Assembly: GCA_021732215.1 (NCBI GenBank)
Contig: JAKFVL010000009.1
Coordinates: 144,568-208,567, forward strand
Reading direction: 5' to 3'
Length of the DNA: 64,000 nt
Source of the DNA: Hyphomicrobiales bacterium
Lineage (GTDB): Bacteria > Pseudomonadota > Alphaproteobacteria > Rhizobiales > Xanthobacteraceae
Part shown: one piece after another, positions 16,247-25,944 of the stretch
Numbering within the stretch: position 1 is the stretch's first letter
Layout: each line of letters opens with the position of its first letter
Position numbers and translations under genes: made by a program
Notes under the pieces: generated by a model
The model's database searches: none
What the model was told of the DNA's origin: nothing
What the model saw: the letters and a program-made list of their open reading frames with translations, nothing else

Positions 16247-17110
16247 ATGCGTGACATCAACGAAGCGAATATCACCGATGCTGTCATTCAACGCCTGGCT
16301 GATACTCCCGACCCACGTCTGAAGCAGATCGTGACAGGACTGGTTCGGCACCTTCACGACTATGTGCGCGATGTCGAGCCGAGCTTTGAAGAGTGGCAAT
16401 TGGCCATCGATTACCTGACCCGAGTCGGACAGACCTGCACCGACAAGCGGCAGGAGTTTATTCTGCTGTCAGATACGCTCGGGGTGTCGATGCTGGTCGA
16501 TGCGATCAATCACCGCTTGCCCGAGGGCGCTACGGAAACGACCGTGCTCGGTCCCTTCTTCGTTGCTGGATTGCCAGAATTGCCGCCGGGCACGAACATC
16601 GCCGGCAACATAAGTGGTGAGCCGCTTTTTGTCGGAGGCAAGGTGATGTCAGCCGGCACCGGACATCCGCTCGCCGGCGCTGTCATAGACGCCTGGCAAT
16701 CCGACGACGACGGTTACTACGACGTGCAGCGTCCCGAGCTGACAGAGCCGGCGCTGCGCGGCCGCTTCCGTACCGATGCCAAAGGATACTTTCATTTCTG
16801 GTCCATCACCCCGCACTCCTATCCGATTCCGGATGATGGCCCGGTGGGAGCGATGATCAGGGCGACTAAGCGCCATCCTTACAGGCCAGCGCACGTGCAC
16901 TTCATGATCAGCGCCGAAGGTCACGAAACCCTCGTCACTCATATCTTCGCCGAAGGCGATCCTTATCTCGACAGCGACGCCGTGTTCGGCGTTAAGGACT
17001 CCCTGATTCAGACCTTTGCGGCGCGTGAGCCGGGCATGGCTCCGGACGGCCGCGCTGTGACGACGGCATGGCGTACGCTCGAGCGTGATTTTGGCTTGAA
17101 GCCGACGTAA
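16247..17110 (+). CDS. Intradiol ring-cleavage dioxygenase, probably hydroxyquinol 1,2-dioxygenase
   Basis: This 287-residue non-haem Fe(III) dioxygenase cleaves a catechol-type ring between its two hydroxyls. The four iron ligands are recognisable: Tyr158 (DGYYDVQ), Tyr192 (HSYPIP), His216 and His218 (RPAHVHF), with the same Tyr-to-His spacing of 24 as catechol 1,2-dioxygenase. The N-terminal helical dimerisation domain is present (residues 1-95). The length and the DGYYDVQ context favour hydroxyquinol over catechol, which would yield maleylacetate. No maleylacetate reductase gene is in the window. It stands alone, 0.56 kb after the SDR gene. Confidence 0.85.
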   Translation: MRDINEANITDAVIQRLADTPDPRLKQIVTGLVRHLHDYVRDVEPSFEEWQLAIDYLTRVGQTCTDKRQEFILLSDTLGVSMLVDAINHRLPEGATETTVLGPFFVAGLPELPPGTNIAGNISGEPLFVGGKVMSAGTGHPLAGAVIDAWQSDDDGYYDVQRPELTEPALRGRFRTDAKGYFHFWSITPHSYPIPDDGPVGAMIRATKRHPYRPAHVHFMISAEGHETLVTHIFAEGDPYLDSDAVFGVKDSLIQTFAAREPGMAPDGRAVTTAWRTLERDFGLKPT

Positions 17111-17221
17111 CCTTGCCCTGTTATCTCCACTTCGATCTGACGGAGCGCGATCACAATCTGCTCTACGCTGAGTCTTTTCTCGGCAAACCCCAAGCTCAGT
17201 GAGAGGCGGAAGCGGCAACCG

Positions 17222-17353
17222 TCAAAACGTACCGGGATAATGCCCGCCGTCGATCAAGATGTTTTGGCCCGAGATATATCCGGCATGGACCGAGCAGAGA
17301 AACGCGCATGTCGCGCCGAACTCACTTGGGTGGCCGAAACGCTTGCTCGGGTT
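17222..17353 (-). pseudogene. C-terminal scar of a deleted SDR gene
   Basis: The minus strand encodes the last 43 residues of a short-chain dehydrogenase: NPSKRFGHPSEFG, then HAGYISGQNILIDGGHYPGTF and a stop at 17222. This is the typical SDR C-terminus (GxxGD-like region through the IDGG element). The first 200 residues are absent, and upstream the frame runs directly into the AGE-family epimerase gene in a different frame. It is therefore the right-hand edge of a deletion. Confidence 0.75.
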
Positions 17354-18545
17354 CGAGAGTCGCACATCCTCGCTTGTGGTTCGGGTTGGGAGCTCCCGCA
17401 GCACCAATGACTCGGTCGGCCTCGGCAACCGCACAAAGGATATGATAGAACGACGAGGCCGGGATGAAGTTGACGATCGATCGACCCTCACGATCGAATT
17501 GATCGTACCAGCCGCCTGCAACAGGATGGCGCAAATAGTATCTATGTAGCCGCACCAGCGCGCGGCGTGCCTGATCCGCGGCTCCCGGTTCACCGGCCTC
17601 TGCCTGCGCGATCCAAGCCTTGGCGATTTCCGTTTGCGGCCAGCACCGGCGGGTATGCTTCGTAACGCGGCCCGCAGCATCTCCCTCGTCAAACAAACAG
17701 CCGGTGCCATCCTCGCGATAGCGGAGCGCCGAACTCAGCAAAGCAGACCGTTGGCGGGATGTCGGGCATCCTGTGATGCGCTCAAAACCCTTCAAGAGCC
17801 AGACCCATTCCGCCTGATGTCCAGGCTCAACGCAGGTCGGCAGAATCCTCGACCAATCCTCTTCGAAGTATTCTCCAAGCGTCTGGGTTTGGGCGTCGTA
17901 TAAATTGGCAAGGAACAAGCTGAAGAATTCGCCCGCTCGGGTTTGAAATACCACCTCATGCGTTGCATCGAACGCAGCAATCATGGCCTCGAACAGATGC
18001 ATCTGTGGATTTTGCCGGCGCGGCAGCGCCAAAGGCAAACCTTCGACAAAGCCCCCATGAGGCGATCGCAAACGACTGTCGATAAACGCGAGAAGCGAAT
18101 CCATCTCGGTACGGACCTGCGCATCCCGATCAAGCTGATAAACGCTGGACAGCGCTAAAAGCACGAAAGCATGATCGTAGGTGTCGCGCCGTGCGTCCAT
18201 CACCGCTCCATCCGGAGCAAGCAAATGAACGTAGCCAGGTTCACCGTCGGGGCTTTTTGCTCTAGACAAAAGATAGTCCAGCGCCTTCATCGCGATCTCG
18301 CGGGCTTGCGGATACCACCCCAGTTGCGCGGCCCTGGCGTAGCAATAGATTTGGCGCGCCTGAACGCGAATGCGTCGAGGCGCTGCGACATCGGCTTTCC
18401 CCGACTGATCCAGCTTCTCGATGAAACCACCGGTCGACTGATCCCAACCTATGCCCGCCCAAAGCGGCAATGAGTGCTGAATCATTAGAGTCTTGAGCGT
18501 TTCAACGATCGTCAGTTCATCGGGATCATCGGTTGCTGCGGCCAT
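17322..18545 (-). CDS. AGE-family N-acylglucosamine 2-epimerase/mannose isomerase-like enzyme
   Basis: This 407-residue (alpha/alpha)6-barrel protein of the AGE family interconverts sugar epimers or aldose/ketose pairs. Family hallmarks are RIRVQARQIYCYARA near residue 40-55, DTYDHAFVLLALS, and EPGHQAEWVWLL with the conserved GHxxEWxWL. Its last 10-15 residues are read from the scar of a deleted SDR gene, out of frame, so the native C-terminus has been replaced. The enzyme core seems complete. It probably supplies a sugar to the polysaccharide locus, though that is an inference from position. Confidence 0.85.
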   Translation of the reverse strand: MAAATDDPDELTIVETLKTLMIQHSLPLWAGIGWDQSTGGFIEKLDQSGKADVAAPRRIRVQARQIYCYARAAQLGWYPQAREIAMKALDYLLSRAKSPDGEPGYVHLLAPDGAVMDARRDTYDHAFVLLALSSVYQLDRDAQVRTEMDSLLAFIDSRLRSPHGGFVEGLPLALPRRQNPQMHLFEAMIAAFDATHEVVFQTRAGEFFSLFLANLYDAQTQTLGEYFEEDWSRILPTCVEPGHQAEWVWLLKGFERITGCPTSRQRSALLSSALRYREDGTGCLFDEGDAAGRVTKHTRRCWPQTEIAKAWIAQAEAGEPGAADQARRALVRLHRYYLRHPVAGGWYDQFDREGRSIVNFIPASSFYHILCAVAEADRVIGAAGAPNPNHKRGCATLEPEQAFRPPK

Positions 18546-18814
18546 ATTTTTGCACTCCGTTATCAGCCACCCATGCTAGATTCGAATGCCCGCCAGAAGC
18601 CACTTATCAATTTTATCATAGCCAGCGTGGCCCCTGTCAGATCGTCTTGAAGTCTTCTCTCGGCCACCTTTTTAGACGATTTCGTTGTATTTCGACGGCT
18701 TCTCGGAGTACTTTTGTTCCATTATTCATCTGGGTTCGAACCCGAGACAGGCGCAGATCGCATTCTGATGTGAACCTCGGGAAATTGTCCCAGATCAGCT
18801 AATTGGGCCAGTGA

Positions 18815-19252
18815 ATGTTTCTGCCTTTTCTCAGGGCTCGGGCCAGCGAGCTTCTTCGAAAGCGGCGAGCGACCACAATTTTCGAAGCACGCTCGGCCAC
18901 CCGGGATTTCGAAACGGACCGGGCGCGTATTGAATCGATCGCACGATCAATCGACGATGCGATCGCCGCCGCCGAAACAGAATTGTCAGGTCTCAAATCA
19001 AGAGTCGATGAAGTACTCGTTCGCGCTGCCGTCGTATCGGGCAATGAAAGCGATGAGTATCTAAGCCGTGAAGCAGATGACAATGGTTATCTTGGCCGGC
19101 TGGACGTAGAACTCTCAAATGGCCAACGTCGGCTCGTCGAACTTGCGGATGGTCTCACGCATTTGAGGTTTATGAGAGTCGCGCTGATCACACGATTTCC
19201 GAATTACAAATCGCATCCAAAAAAGGCTCACTTGAACGTCGGACATTCGTAG
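18815..19252 (+). CDS. Small coiled-coil protein of unknown function
   Basis: I do not recognise a family. The 145 residues are charged and mostly helical, with a heptad-like region (about 25-65: DFETDRARIESIARSIDD...) and a second helical stretch at 90-115. There is no signal peptide or membrane segment. It is divergent from the AGE gene (269 nt between them) and convergent with the glycoside hydrolase gene, ending 6 nt from its stop. Confidence 0.5.
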   Translation: MFLPFLRARASELLRKRRATTIFEARSATRDFETDRARIESIARSIDDAIAAAETELSGLKSRVDEVLVRAAVVSGNESDEYLSREADDNGYLGRLDVELSNGQRRLVELADGLTHLRFMRVALITRFPNYKSHPKKAHLNVGHS

Positions 19253-19258
19253 CTATCC

Positions 19259-21142
19259 TCATCGAGGCGCGGCCTTCTCAACCCGCACTTCCCTGATCAG
19301 AAAATCATTGGGAGATGCAATCCCGTCCAGCCGGAAATTCCATCCCCACCCACCGACGAAGTTTGCATCCTTTATTTTCCACTTCAGTTCATGCCAGCGG
19401 TCATCGCCTGGAACATTGAAGTAAGCTCCGTTGATGTATCCGTTGCGCGACTCATAATTGAGACTCATGCCAGAAACCCGGTCAGGAGATATCCGCCGCA
19501 CCACAGCTGTGATCTCAAGTTCATTCGTACCGAAGTGTACAAACTGCGGATCGACCAGAAAATAGACGTAATGCCCTTCGCCACCTTGCTTCGCGAAGTC
19601 GGTTCGGCGCCATGACTCGTCACCAACAATAACCGGAAGCGTCGTTCCAGAATTGACTTGCCTCACACCCCGCTCAATATTCGCAACCTTCAGCTGAGCC
19701 TTTACGATCGAGGCCTGGGCGTAGTTCTCACGCCATGGAAAGGGCCTGTCTTTGTTGGCGCGTGCTTGCTCCACAAAATCAGACGGTAGTTCTGTTATGT
19801 ATAGCGGCGTATTTGTTAAAGTCAGCGTTTGCCCTGCCGACAATGCGGCTGCGGCACCGTTCAACTGAACGACACGGACATCGCCGCCAAACGTCACGCC
19901 GATATCGCGCTTCGAAGGCGCCCAGGCTGCCAGTGTATTCTTGCCGTTTGCTTCAAAAACAAAACCATAACCGCCATTTCCGAGATTGAGCCAGCCAAGG
20001 TATGCCGGTTCGGCTCCAATGACCTCAGTCATTGCTTTCAACGCCCCGTATGACGGCCGCGGACTCATATCCGAGCGAATAAGCCCATGGTCTGAATTGT
20101 TGCCGTAGGTCGGACCTCTCGCCTCAAACCAGAACACACGCTCAAAGCCAGACGCTATGGAGAGAATGTAGGCCTTGACCAGCAACACGGCCTGGACCAA
20201 GTCCGCCGCGGGACTTTCTCTTACGGGCGATTGAGCGCCGAGTTCCGTAATCCAGAGCGGCGTGCTGAGAGGCTGGCCATTCTTCGCCAGCATTTGTTTC
20301 AGCGAAGCGGTCATGCTGAGAAATTCGATCTCACCATCATCCAGTAACCCATTGAGTTTCTCATAGGGATGGACGCAAATGTAATCGAAATGGCCAGCTG
20401 CACCTTCCTTGATCACGGTGTCGAGAAAGCCAACATCGAAGTTTGCGACGCTCATTCCTATCTTGGCAGAAGGATCTATTTTCTTCGCAGCAATGGATGC
20501 TTCCCGGACAAGCTCCGCGTACATTCGAGGCGTTCCGTTTTCGGCAAAGCTGCCATTGAATTCGTTCCAGACCTCCCAATATTTGATATCATCACGATAG
20601 CGCCCGACCAGACCACTCACGTAGTCCCGCCAAAATTGAATGTTCTTGATCGGAAATCTTCGCGTTCCTCCATCGGCCGAGGCCCATGGCGCGAAATATG
20701 CGAAGCCCGCCGTCAGGCGAATTCCGTTCCTCCGGGTGTTCTCTACGAGGCGATCCGTAAGAGTCCAGTTCCAGTATCCTTCCTTGGGCTGGATCGTCTG
20801 CCATTCATAGAATCCGCGAAGCCAACGAACGCCTGCATCCTTAAGCAGTGGATTGAAAAGCGGATAGGCAGAGAACCACTCTGCACCGGAAGCAACACCC
20901 CAGGGACTTAAATCGTCTCGTCTGTCTTGAGCCGGCTTTATGTCTTGAGCAGGTTTTAATACAGTCTTGTTCAAGTCGTTGGCGCGCGTCGGTGCAGGAG
21001 TAGCGGAACTTGCGATCACGGCGATCAGAAAAACGATCGCGACCTTAGCAATCTGACCGAGCTTGTCTTTGGACAGCTCAAACGACATCCGGCTGATCGA
21101 ACGTGAAACAACAGTCCTCTCAGAACGAACTCGCGCTTTCAT
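19259..21142 (-). CDS. Secreted glycoside hydrolase (GH39/clan-A-like)
   Basis: About 627 residues. An N-terminal signal/anchor region (KVAIVFLIAVIASSATPAPTRA) is followed by a (beta/alpha)8 catalytic domain. The acid/base Glu is visible in WEVWNEFNG and the nucleophile Glu in PLWITELGAQS, the spacing expected of clan A enzymes. A C-terminal beta-sandwich-like domain (about 450-627) may bind carbohydrate. It probably trims or releases polysaccharide in the periplasm or outside the cell. The start is uncertain: ATGs at 21142 and 21088 both precede the hydrophobic segment, and neither has a strong RBS. Confidence 0.8.
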   Translation of the reverse strand: MKARVRSERTVVSRSISRMSFELSKDKLGQIAKVAIVFLIAVIASSATPAPTRANDLNKTVLKPAQDIKPAQDRRDDLSPWGVASGAEWFSAYPLFNPLLKDAGVRWLRGFYEWQTIQPKEGYWNWTLTDRLVENTRRNGIRLTAGFAYFAPWASADGGTRRFPIKNIQFWRDYVSGLVGRYRDDIKYWEVWNEFNGSFAENGTPRMYAELVREASIAAKKIDPSAKIGMSVANFDVGFLDTVIKEGAAGHFDYICVHPYEKLNGLLDDGEIEFLSMTASLKQMLAKNGQPLSTPLWITELGAQSPVRESPAADLVQAVLLVKAYILSIASGFERVFWFEARGPTYGNNSDHGLIRSDMSPRPSYGALKAMTEVIGAEPAYLGWLNLGNGGYGFVFEANGKNTLAAWAPSKRDIGVTFGGDVRVVQLNGAAAALSAGQTLTLTNTPLYITELPSDFVEQARANKDRPFPWRENYAQASIVKAQLKVANIERGVRQVNSGTTLPVIVGDESWRRTDFAKQGGEGHYVYFLVDPQFVHFGTNELEITAVVRRISPDRVSGMSLNYESRNGYINGAYFNVPGDDRWHELKWKIKDANFVGGWGWNFRLDGIASPNDFLIREVRVEKAAPR

Positions 21143-21294
21143 CTTGGAATCCCAACCATGACAGTGTTTGTCAAAGAGCAATTTCACAACTTTAGAAAGA
21201 CAACTGCAACCGGTAAACACGATCGACAGAGCTATGTGGGATCGATCACGGAAAGCGGATGCACATCCAACAGAATGTTCGGCCGATCCTGCCG

Positions 21295-22206
21295 CTAGCC
21301 AAGGTTAAGGATACGACCGGGCGACATGCGCCCGGCGATCATATCGATCAATGCAAGCAGATTTCCCTTGAGGCGCCCTCTTCGGTCGATCCAGGGCTCG
21401 GGCGCAAAACTCCTCAGCACGTTGGCTGCGATGTTGCGCACCATTATCCGCCAGGCAAACCTCCACGACATCGTACCTTTGCCAATCAGATAAACCGGAT
21501 TCGCGACCTGCGAGTACCCAAAGCGAACTCCGGATGTCCGTCCGCGCTTGCTGCCGAGATGCACCCCGCGGAAAAAATCCGATTGAACAATGCGGCCATG
21601 GGGCGCTAACTGACGAGAGAAGTCGATATCTTCCTGCCAGCCATAGAGTGGCAAATTTTCGTCGAACCTGATCCCATGCTTGCGGATTACGGCCATGCGG
21701 AACGCCATGTTGCAGCCGTATGTCCCATAGGTGTCGGCAATCGTCTCGTGCGCCGGGCGTGTCTGGCTCGCTTGCTCCACGATCGACAGGCCTTGCGCAA
21801 CACTGAGACCGGGACCGTTCGCACCATCTTCGATCGGGCGTCCCGTCGCGGCAACAATGTCGGGGCAATCAAGAAAAACCCTCTCGACTTGCGAAAGATA
21901 ATCAGCGCACGGGAAATAATCGTCGTCGAAAAACACGATAATGTCGCTATCCGTGAGCGCCCCCAGTATGCAATTGCGCTGCGTCGTCGAACCTGTTGGA
22001 CCGGTCACTATCAGAGGCGGAATCGAGACTGCCTTCAATGTCTCGCCATCCAGATCGTCAGGCGAGGCGGGGCAGACGACGATAGCGTCAGGAGTTCGCG
22101 TCTGACAGCAGAGCAGCCGGATCGTTTCAGAAATCACTTTCGGACGACCTGCGGTAGCGATTCCCACAGCTATCTTCAAGCGATTGCCAGAACGAGACAT
22201 GGTCAT
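21295..22206 (-). CDS. Family 2 glycosyltransferase
   Basis: This 303-residue GT-A fold enzyme has the nucleotide-sugar/metal motif FFDDDYFP and the downstream GWQEDIDFSRQL acceptor-site motif containing the ED pair. The ATG at 22206 overlaps the stop of the flippase gene (ATGA), so the two are co-translated. It adds one sugar of the repeat unit on the cytoplasmic face; the sugar cannot be told from the sequence. Confidence 0.87.
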   Translation of the reverse strand: MTMSRSGNRLKIAVGIATAGRPKVISETIRLLCCQTRTPDAIVVCPASPDDLDGETLKAVSIPPLIVTGPTGSTTQRNCILGALTDSDIIVFFDDDYFPCADYLSQVERVFLDCPDIVAATGRPIEDGANGPGLSVAQGLSIVEQASQTRPAHETIADTYGTYGCNMAFRMAVIRKHGIRFDENLPLYGWQEDIDFSRQLAPHGRIVQSDFFRGVHLGSKRGRTSGVRFGYSQVANPVYLIGKGTMSWRFAWRIMVRNIAANVLRSFAPEPWIDRRGRLKGNLLALIDMIAGRMSPGRILNLG

Positions 22207-23696
22207 TGAATGTCCGGCCCCGGCGCGCCTTGCGCAAACTGCGTTCGCTGACGTTTTGACATCACATTGCGCGTGGACTCCCAATCTTCGATCAAGCCCT
22301 TCCGGTCAATCAGGAGCATGCATGCAGCAAAGGCGACCAATCCGATAAACAGCCCAATCAAAGTTCCCGTCGCGCTTTCTGGAAGCGCCTGCAGTGCTGC
22401 GAAGCAAAGTCCGGCGGCGACAATGCTGGAGATCGCGGGACCAACCAAGCCCATCAGCATCGGCACAGGTTGGTACCGCGTCGACTCCCTCGCAAAGAAA
22501 AGCAGCGCGGCGCAATAAAGCAGAGCGACAAGTGCAATCCCGTAGATCGTGCCGGTCAACCCGATCCATGGGCCAAGGCAAATTGCGATGGCCCTCCCGA
22601 CGCTCTGACCAGCCGTACACCAGAACTGGATATGAAATCGTCCATTTGCCAGCAACAGCGCGCCAACCTGGGTGGCGACAATCGTCAAAGCCGAAACGGG
22701 CAACAGAACCCTCAAAAAGAAGGCGAGCTCCACCCACTTCGGACCAAGAAGCAGATCGATGAGTTCCGGCGCAGCCACGGCCGCCAGCAACATCGAGGGG
22801 AACAGCACTGCGGCAAGCAGACGGCAGAGCTGGCGATGAAGTTTGACGGCGCTCTCATTATCGCTTGTGATGGCCTGAACATACAATGTTGCCCAGGTTA
22901 CGTTTCCTACCGCCTCGCCTGCAAACCTCGAAACCTGATTTGCAAACGAATAGCTGCCCAACAGTGTCGTGCCAAATATACGGCCAATCAGAATGTTCTC
23001 GGTAACCCGGCCTGCATAATCACAAAGCCGGGTGCCGATCAGAACTCCGCCGGAAATGACGTGAGGCTGGATGGCTCGCAGACTGAACTCCAGCCCCGGA
23101 AGACTAAAGGCCGCAAAATTAAGAACCAGCGAACGAACGACATATACCGAGACGTACTGGAAAACGAGGCTCCAGGCCCCCGCTCCATTGACAGCAAGAA
23201 TCACCGCAACCGCTGCACCCGTCAGATTGGCCAGAAGCTCCGCAACGGCGCCGGTGCCTAGATCCTTCCGCCGGCTCAGGCGCGCTCCCGGTACGACCGA
23301 CAGCGTCAAGAAAACAAAACTGATGGATAAAAAACCAATCATCGCCGGAACACGCGGCTGCTGAACGATGTATCCCAGGAAAATTCCAAAAAGACTCGTG
23401 ATCAGCGCAAGCGCAATTCCAGAGAATAGAAGAATCCAGAAAGCACTCGACCAAACCACTGAGGACGTTTCCGGCTCCCTTGCCAAGGTTGAGCCCAACC
23501 CTCCGTCAGCGAGCAGCGCGGCAAAAGCTACTGTTGGCAGCGCAAGAGCGTAGATTCCAAATTCCTCCGGCCCCAGCAGGCGCGCCATCACCGGCAGCAA
23601 TATTAGCTGCAATCCGACCTTGATGATGTTTACAGCCCAGGAAGCAATTGCTCCCAAGGCAAGCCTGCGGTTGCTTGATTGAGGTAGGATTTCCAA
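22203..23696 (-). CDS. Wzx-like polysaccharide repeat-unit flippase
   Basis: This 497-residue integral membrane protein of the MATE/Wzx superfamily has about 12-14 hydrophobic helices. The N-terminus (LALGAIASWAVNIIKVGLQ) and the 'EFGIYALALPTVAF' loop match the Polysacc_synt family. It would flip undecaprenyl-linked repeat units to the periplasm for the Wzy-like polymerase at 48,504. The start is a TTG at 23696 with GGAG five bases upstream; no ATG gives a full-length protein. Confidence 0.87.
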   Translation of the reverse strand: MEILPQSSNRRLALGAIASWAVNIIKVGLQLILLPVMARLLGPEEFGIYALALPTVAFAALLADGGLGSTLAREPETSSVVWSSAFWILLFSGIALALITSLFGIFLGYIVQQPRVPAMIGFLSISFVFLTLSVVPGARLSRRKDLGTGAVAELLANLTGAAVAVILAVNGAGAWSLVFQYVSVYVVRSLVLNFAAFSLPGLEFSLRAIQPHVISGGVLIGTRLCDYAGRVTENILIGRIFGTTLLGSYSFANQVSRFAGEAVGNVTWATLYVQAITSDNESAVKLHRQLCRLLAAVLFPSMLLAAVAAPELIDLLLGPKWVELAFFLRVLLPVSALTIVATQVGALLLANGRFHIQFWCTAGQSVGRAIAICLGPWIGLTGTIYGIALVALLYCAALLFFARESTRYQPVPMLMGLVGPAISSIVAAGLCFAALQALPESATGTLIGLFIGLVAFAACMLLIDRKGLIEDWESTRNVMSKRQRTQFAQGAPGPDIQ

Positions 23697-24040
23697 ACCG
23701 GCTCCGTTACCGACATGCTAAGCCTCGAAAGGCGGCATCACCATAGAGCGGCATCACTCGGTTTTGGAGAGCTGGACGAGATCGATGACGCTTTTCCGGC
23801 TGAGTGGTTACCTCGTTAAGGATATCAGGAGGGTTACAACCAAACAATCGCCCAACGCTCAGCAGCGGGCTTCGCGGGGCAACTTCAGCCCTTGCAATTA
23901 ACAATCTTCTTGGAATTCGCCGCAGTAACGACAGGAAAGATTTCTCCCTCGTTGTTTTTCGATGCTCTGCAATTTAACATTCTGCGGAATTGCCGCGATG
24001 AGTCCCTCAAATCCGACATTAGCTCGCGCCGGGAAATATT
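23697..24040. promoter_or_regulatory. Divergent promoter region of the flippase and a glycosyltransferase
   Basis: This 344-nt stretch has no gene. It contains a 10-nt direct repeat GCGGCATCAC at 23732-23741 and 23748-23757, which could be an operator. No promoter element could be assigned with confidence. Confidence 0.35.
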
Positions 24041-25144
24041 GTGAAAGTTGCGATCATTCACTATTGGCTCGTAGGCATGCGAGGCGGAGAGAAGGTCATC
24101 GAAGCGCTTTGCGAAATGTATCCGCAGGCGGACATTTTCACGCATGTGTACGTGCCGGAGATGCTTTCTGACAGAATTCGTCAGCACAGGATCATTCCCA
24201 CGTTCATCAATGCGTTGCCCCGCTCGCACAAGATGTACAAGACTTACCTGCCCCTGATGCCGATCGCGCTCGAGCATCTTGACCTGCGCGGTTACGATCT
24301 GGTCATCAGCAGCGAATCCGGTCCAGCAAAAGGCATCGTCCCTCCCGCCGATGCGCTTCACGTCTGCTATTGCCATACGCCGATGCGCTATATCTGGAAC
24401 ATGTATCATGATTATCGCAGCAGCGCCGGTCTGATCACACGTTTGATGATGCCGCCGTTGGCGCATTATTTGAGGATGTGGGACGTGACGTCAGCTTCGA
24501 GGGTGGATAGCTTTGTCGCGAACTCCAGAACTGTCGCCAATCGGATCAAACGCTACTATGGAGCGGATTCGGTTGTGATCCATCCTCCAGTAGACACCAA
24601 GGCGTTTGCGATCGCTCAACCTTCCGAGCTGGAAGACTACTATCTGATGGCAGGCGAACTTGTTTCTTACAAGCGCCCCGACCTTGCGGTGCGAGCCTTC
24701 AATGAACTGAAACAGAATTTGGTCGTGATTGGCGGCGGCGAAATGCTCGAGGAACTGCGCAGGATCGCGGGGCCGACGGTCAAGGTTATGGGCTCGCAGC
24801 CGTTTGAGGTTCTTAGAGAGCACTATGCGAAATGCCGCGCCTTGATATTTCCCGGCGAGGAAGATTTTGGCATGGTTCCCGTCGAGGCGATGGCCAGCGG
24901 TCGGCCGGTTGTCGCTTTCGGACGAGGCGGTGCTGTCGAGACGGTTGTGCCCGGAATGACTGGCGTATTCTTTGCTGAACAGACTGTGCAATCAATCATC
25001 GCCGCAATACAGAGCCTGGCCGGCACCGAATTCCAACCGGACGACATCGCCGGCCACGCACAAAAATTCGGCCGCGATCAATTCTTCCAGAAGATGCGGG
25101 CTCATATCGACGGGTTGTTGGCCGAGAAACACCGCAGTCTTTGA
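24041..25144 (+). CDS. Family 4 glycosyltransferase (WbaZ-like)
   Basis: This 367-residue GT-B glycosyltransferase starts at a GTG. The N-terminus VAIIHYWLVGMRGGEKV is the typical acceptor-side start of mannosyl/rhamnosyl-transferases of the WbaZ group. The donor-binding E-x7-E motif is EEDFGMVPVEAM. It lies divergent from the flippase gene. Confidence 0.87.
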   Translation: MKVAIIHYWLVGMRGGEKVIEALCEMYPQADIFTHVYVPEMLSDRIRQHRIIPTFINALPRSHKMYKTYLPLMPIALEHLDLRGYDLVISSESGPAKGIVPPADALHVCYCHTPMRYIWNMYHDYRSSAGLITRLMMPPLAHYLRMWDVTSASRVDSFVANSRTVANRIKRYYGADSVVIHPPVDTKAFAIAQPSELEDYYLMAGELVSYKRPDLAVRAFNELKQNLVVIGGGEMLEELRRIAGPTVKVMGSQPFEVLREHYAKCRALIFPGEEDFGMVPVEAMASGRPVVAFGRGGAVETVVPGMTGVFFAEQTVQSIIAAIQSLAGTEFQPDDIAGHAQKFGRDQFFQKMRAHIDGLLAEKHRSL

Positions 25145-25188
25145 GTTCGGCCGGCGTGCCGGATCAGTGAAACTTACCGCCCGCCATT

Positions 25189-25944
25189 TCAGGCCGCCGA
25201 GGTATCGATCAAGGACAACTGATCTGCCTCAATAATGAGGCACGTCAGGCGACCGGTAGCAAAAGCACCCGTATCAATATTGATGCGGTTTGGCCGCACT
25301 TCAACCTCGAGCGCGGGCGTATGGCCGTGGATTATGATTTTTCCGAAATCATGATCCGAAGACAGAAATTCATCTCTGATCCAAAGAAGATCGCTTTCTT
25401 TTTGCCGTTTCAACTGAACATTTGGCTTGGCCCCGGCGTGTGCAAAGAAAAAATCGCCGCACGCAAAGGATTTTCCCAGGTCTCTGAAGAATCGAAGATG
25501 CGATGCTGGAAGCGCGTTGTGAAATGCCTGCTGGGTTTCGCTGGTTTGCGCCGTCCCTGGAGTGAGTCCATACGATACCAATGTTGACAATCCTCCCAAC
25601 CTCGCCCACGTATCGAACGTCGCGCGATTGCTTAGAAAATTCAGCGCAATCGATTCATGATTGCCCTTGAGAAAAACAGCTTCATGGGCCGCGCCATGCT
25701 CGATCAGCCTGTCAATCGTTTGGCGCGAAGAGGGCCCACGATCAATATAGTCGCCAAGAAAAACACAGACTGATCTGATCACCGGCAACTGCTGCAAATC
25801 CCTGTCGATGAGAGAAAGCAACTTGTCGAGCAGATCTGCTCGACCATGGATATCGCCGATCGTGTAGATGCGAAGTCCCGGGGGCAGACATGGAACCCGG
25901 TTGCCAACCCGAAGATTTAGCCGATCCGGAAACCCCTTACGCAC
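25189..25944 (-). CDS. Calcineurin-like metallophosphatase (serine/threonine or diadenosine phosphatase type)
   Basis: This 251-residue phosphoesterase has the full set of metal motifs: GDIHG (30-34), GDYIDRG (64-70), GNHES (94-98) and IIHGHTPA. It starts at GTG 25944. Such enzymes remove phosphate from proteins or split dinucleoside polyphosphates. Its place beside a tyrosine autokinase gene and inside the polysaccharide locus hints at a regulatory role, but known partners of BY-kinases are usually low-molecular-weight or PHP phosphatases, so this is uncertain. Confidence 0.85.
   Translation of the reverse strand: MRKGFPDRLNLRVGNRVPCLPPGLRIYTIGDIHGRADLLDKLLSLIDRDLQQLPVIRSVCVFLGDYIDRGPSSRQTIDRLIEHGAAHEAVFLKGNHESIALNFLSNRATFDTWARLGGLSTLVSYGLTPGTAQTSETQQAFHNALPASHLRFFRDLGKSFACGDFFFAHAGAKPNVQLKRQKESDLLWIRDEFLSSDHDFGKIIIHGHTPALEVEVRPNRINIDTGAFATGRLTCLIIEADQLSLIDTSAA

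Noticed and set aside
18715..18760. GGGTTCGAACCC palindrome resembling a tRNA T-arm
   Set aside because: No matching acceptor, D or anticodon arms can be placed on either strand, so it is not a tRNA gene; at most a chance palindrome or an attachment-site-like remnant.
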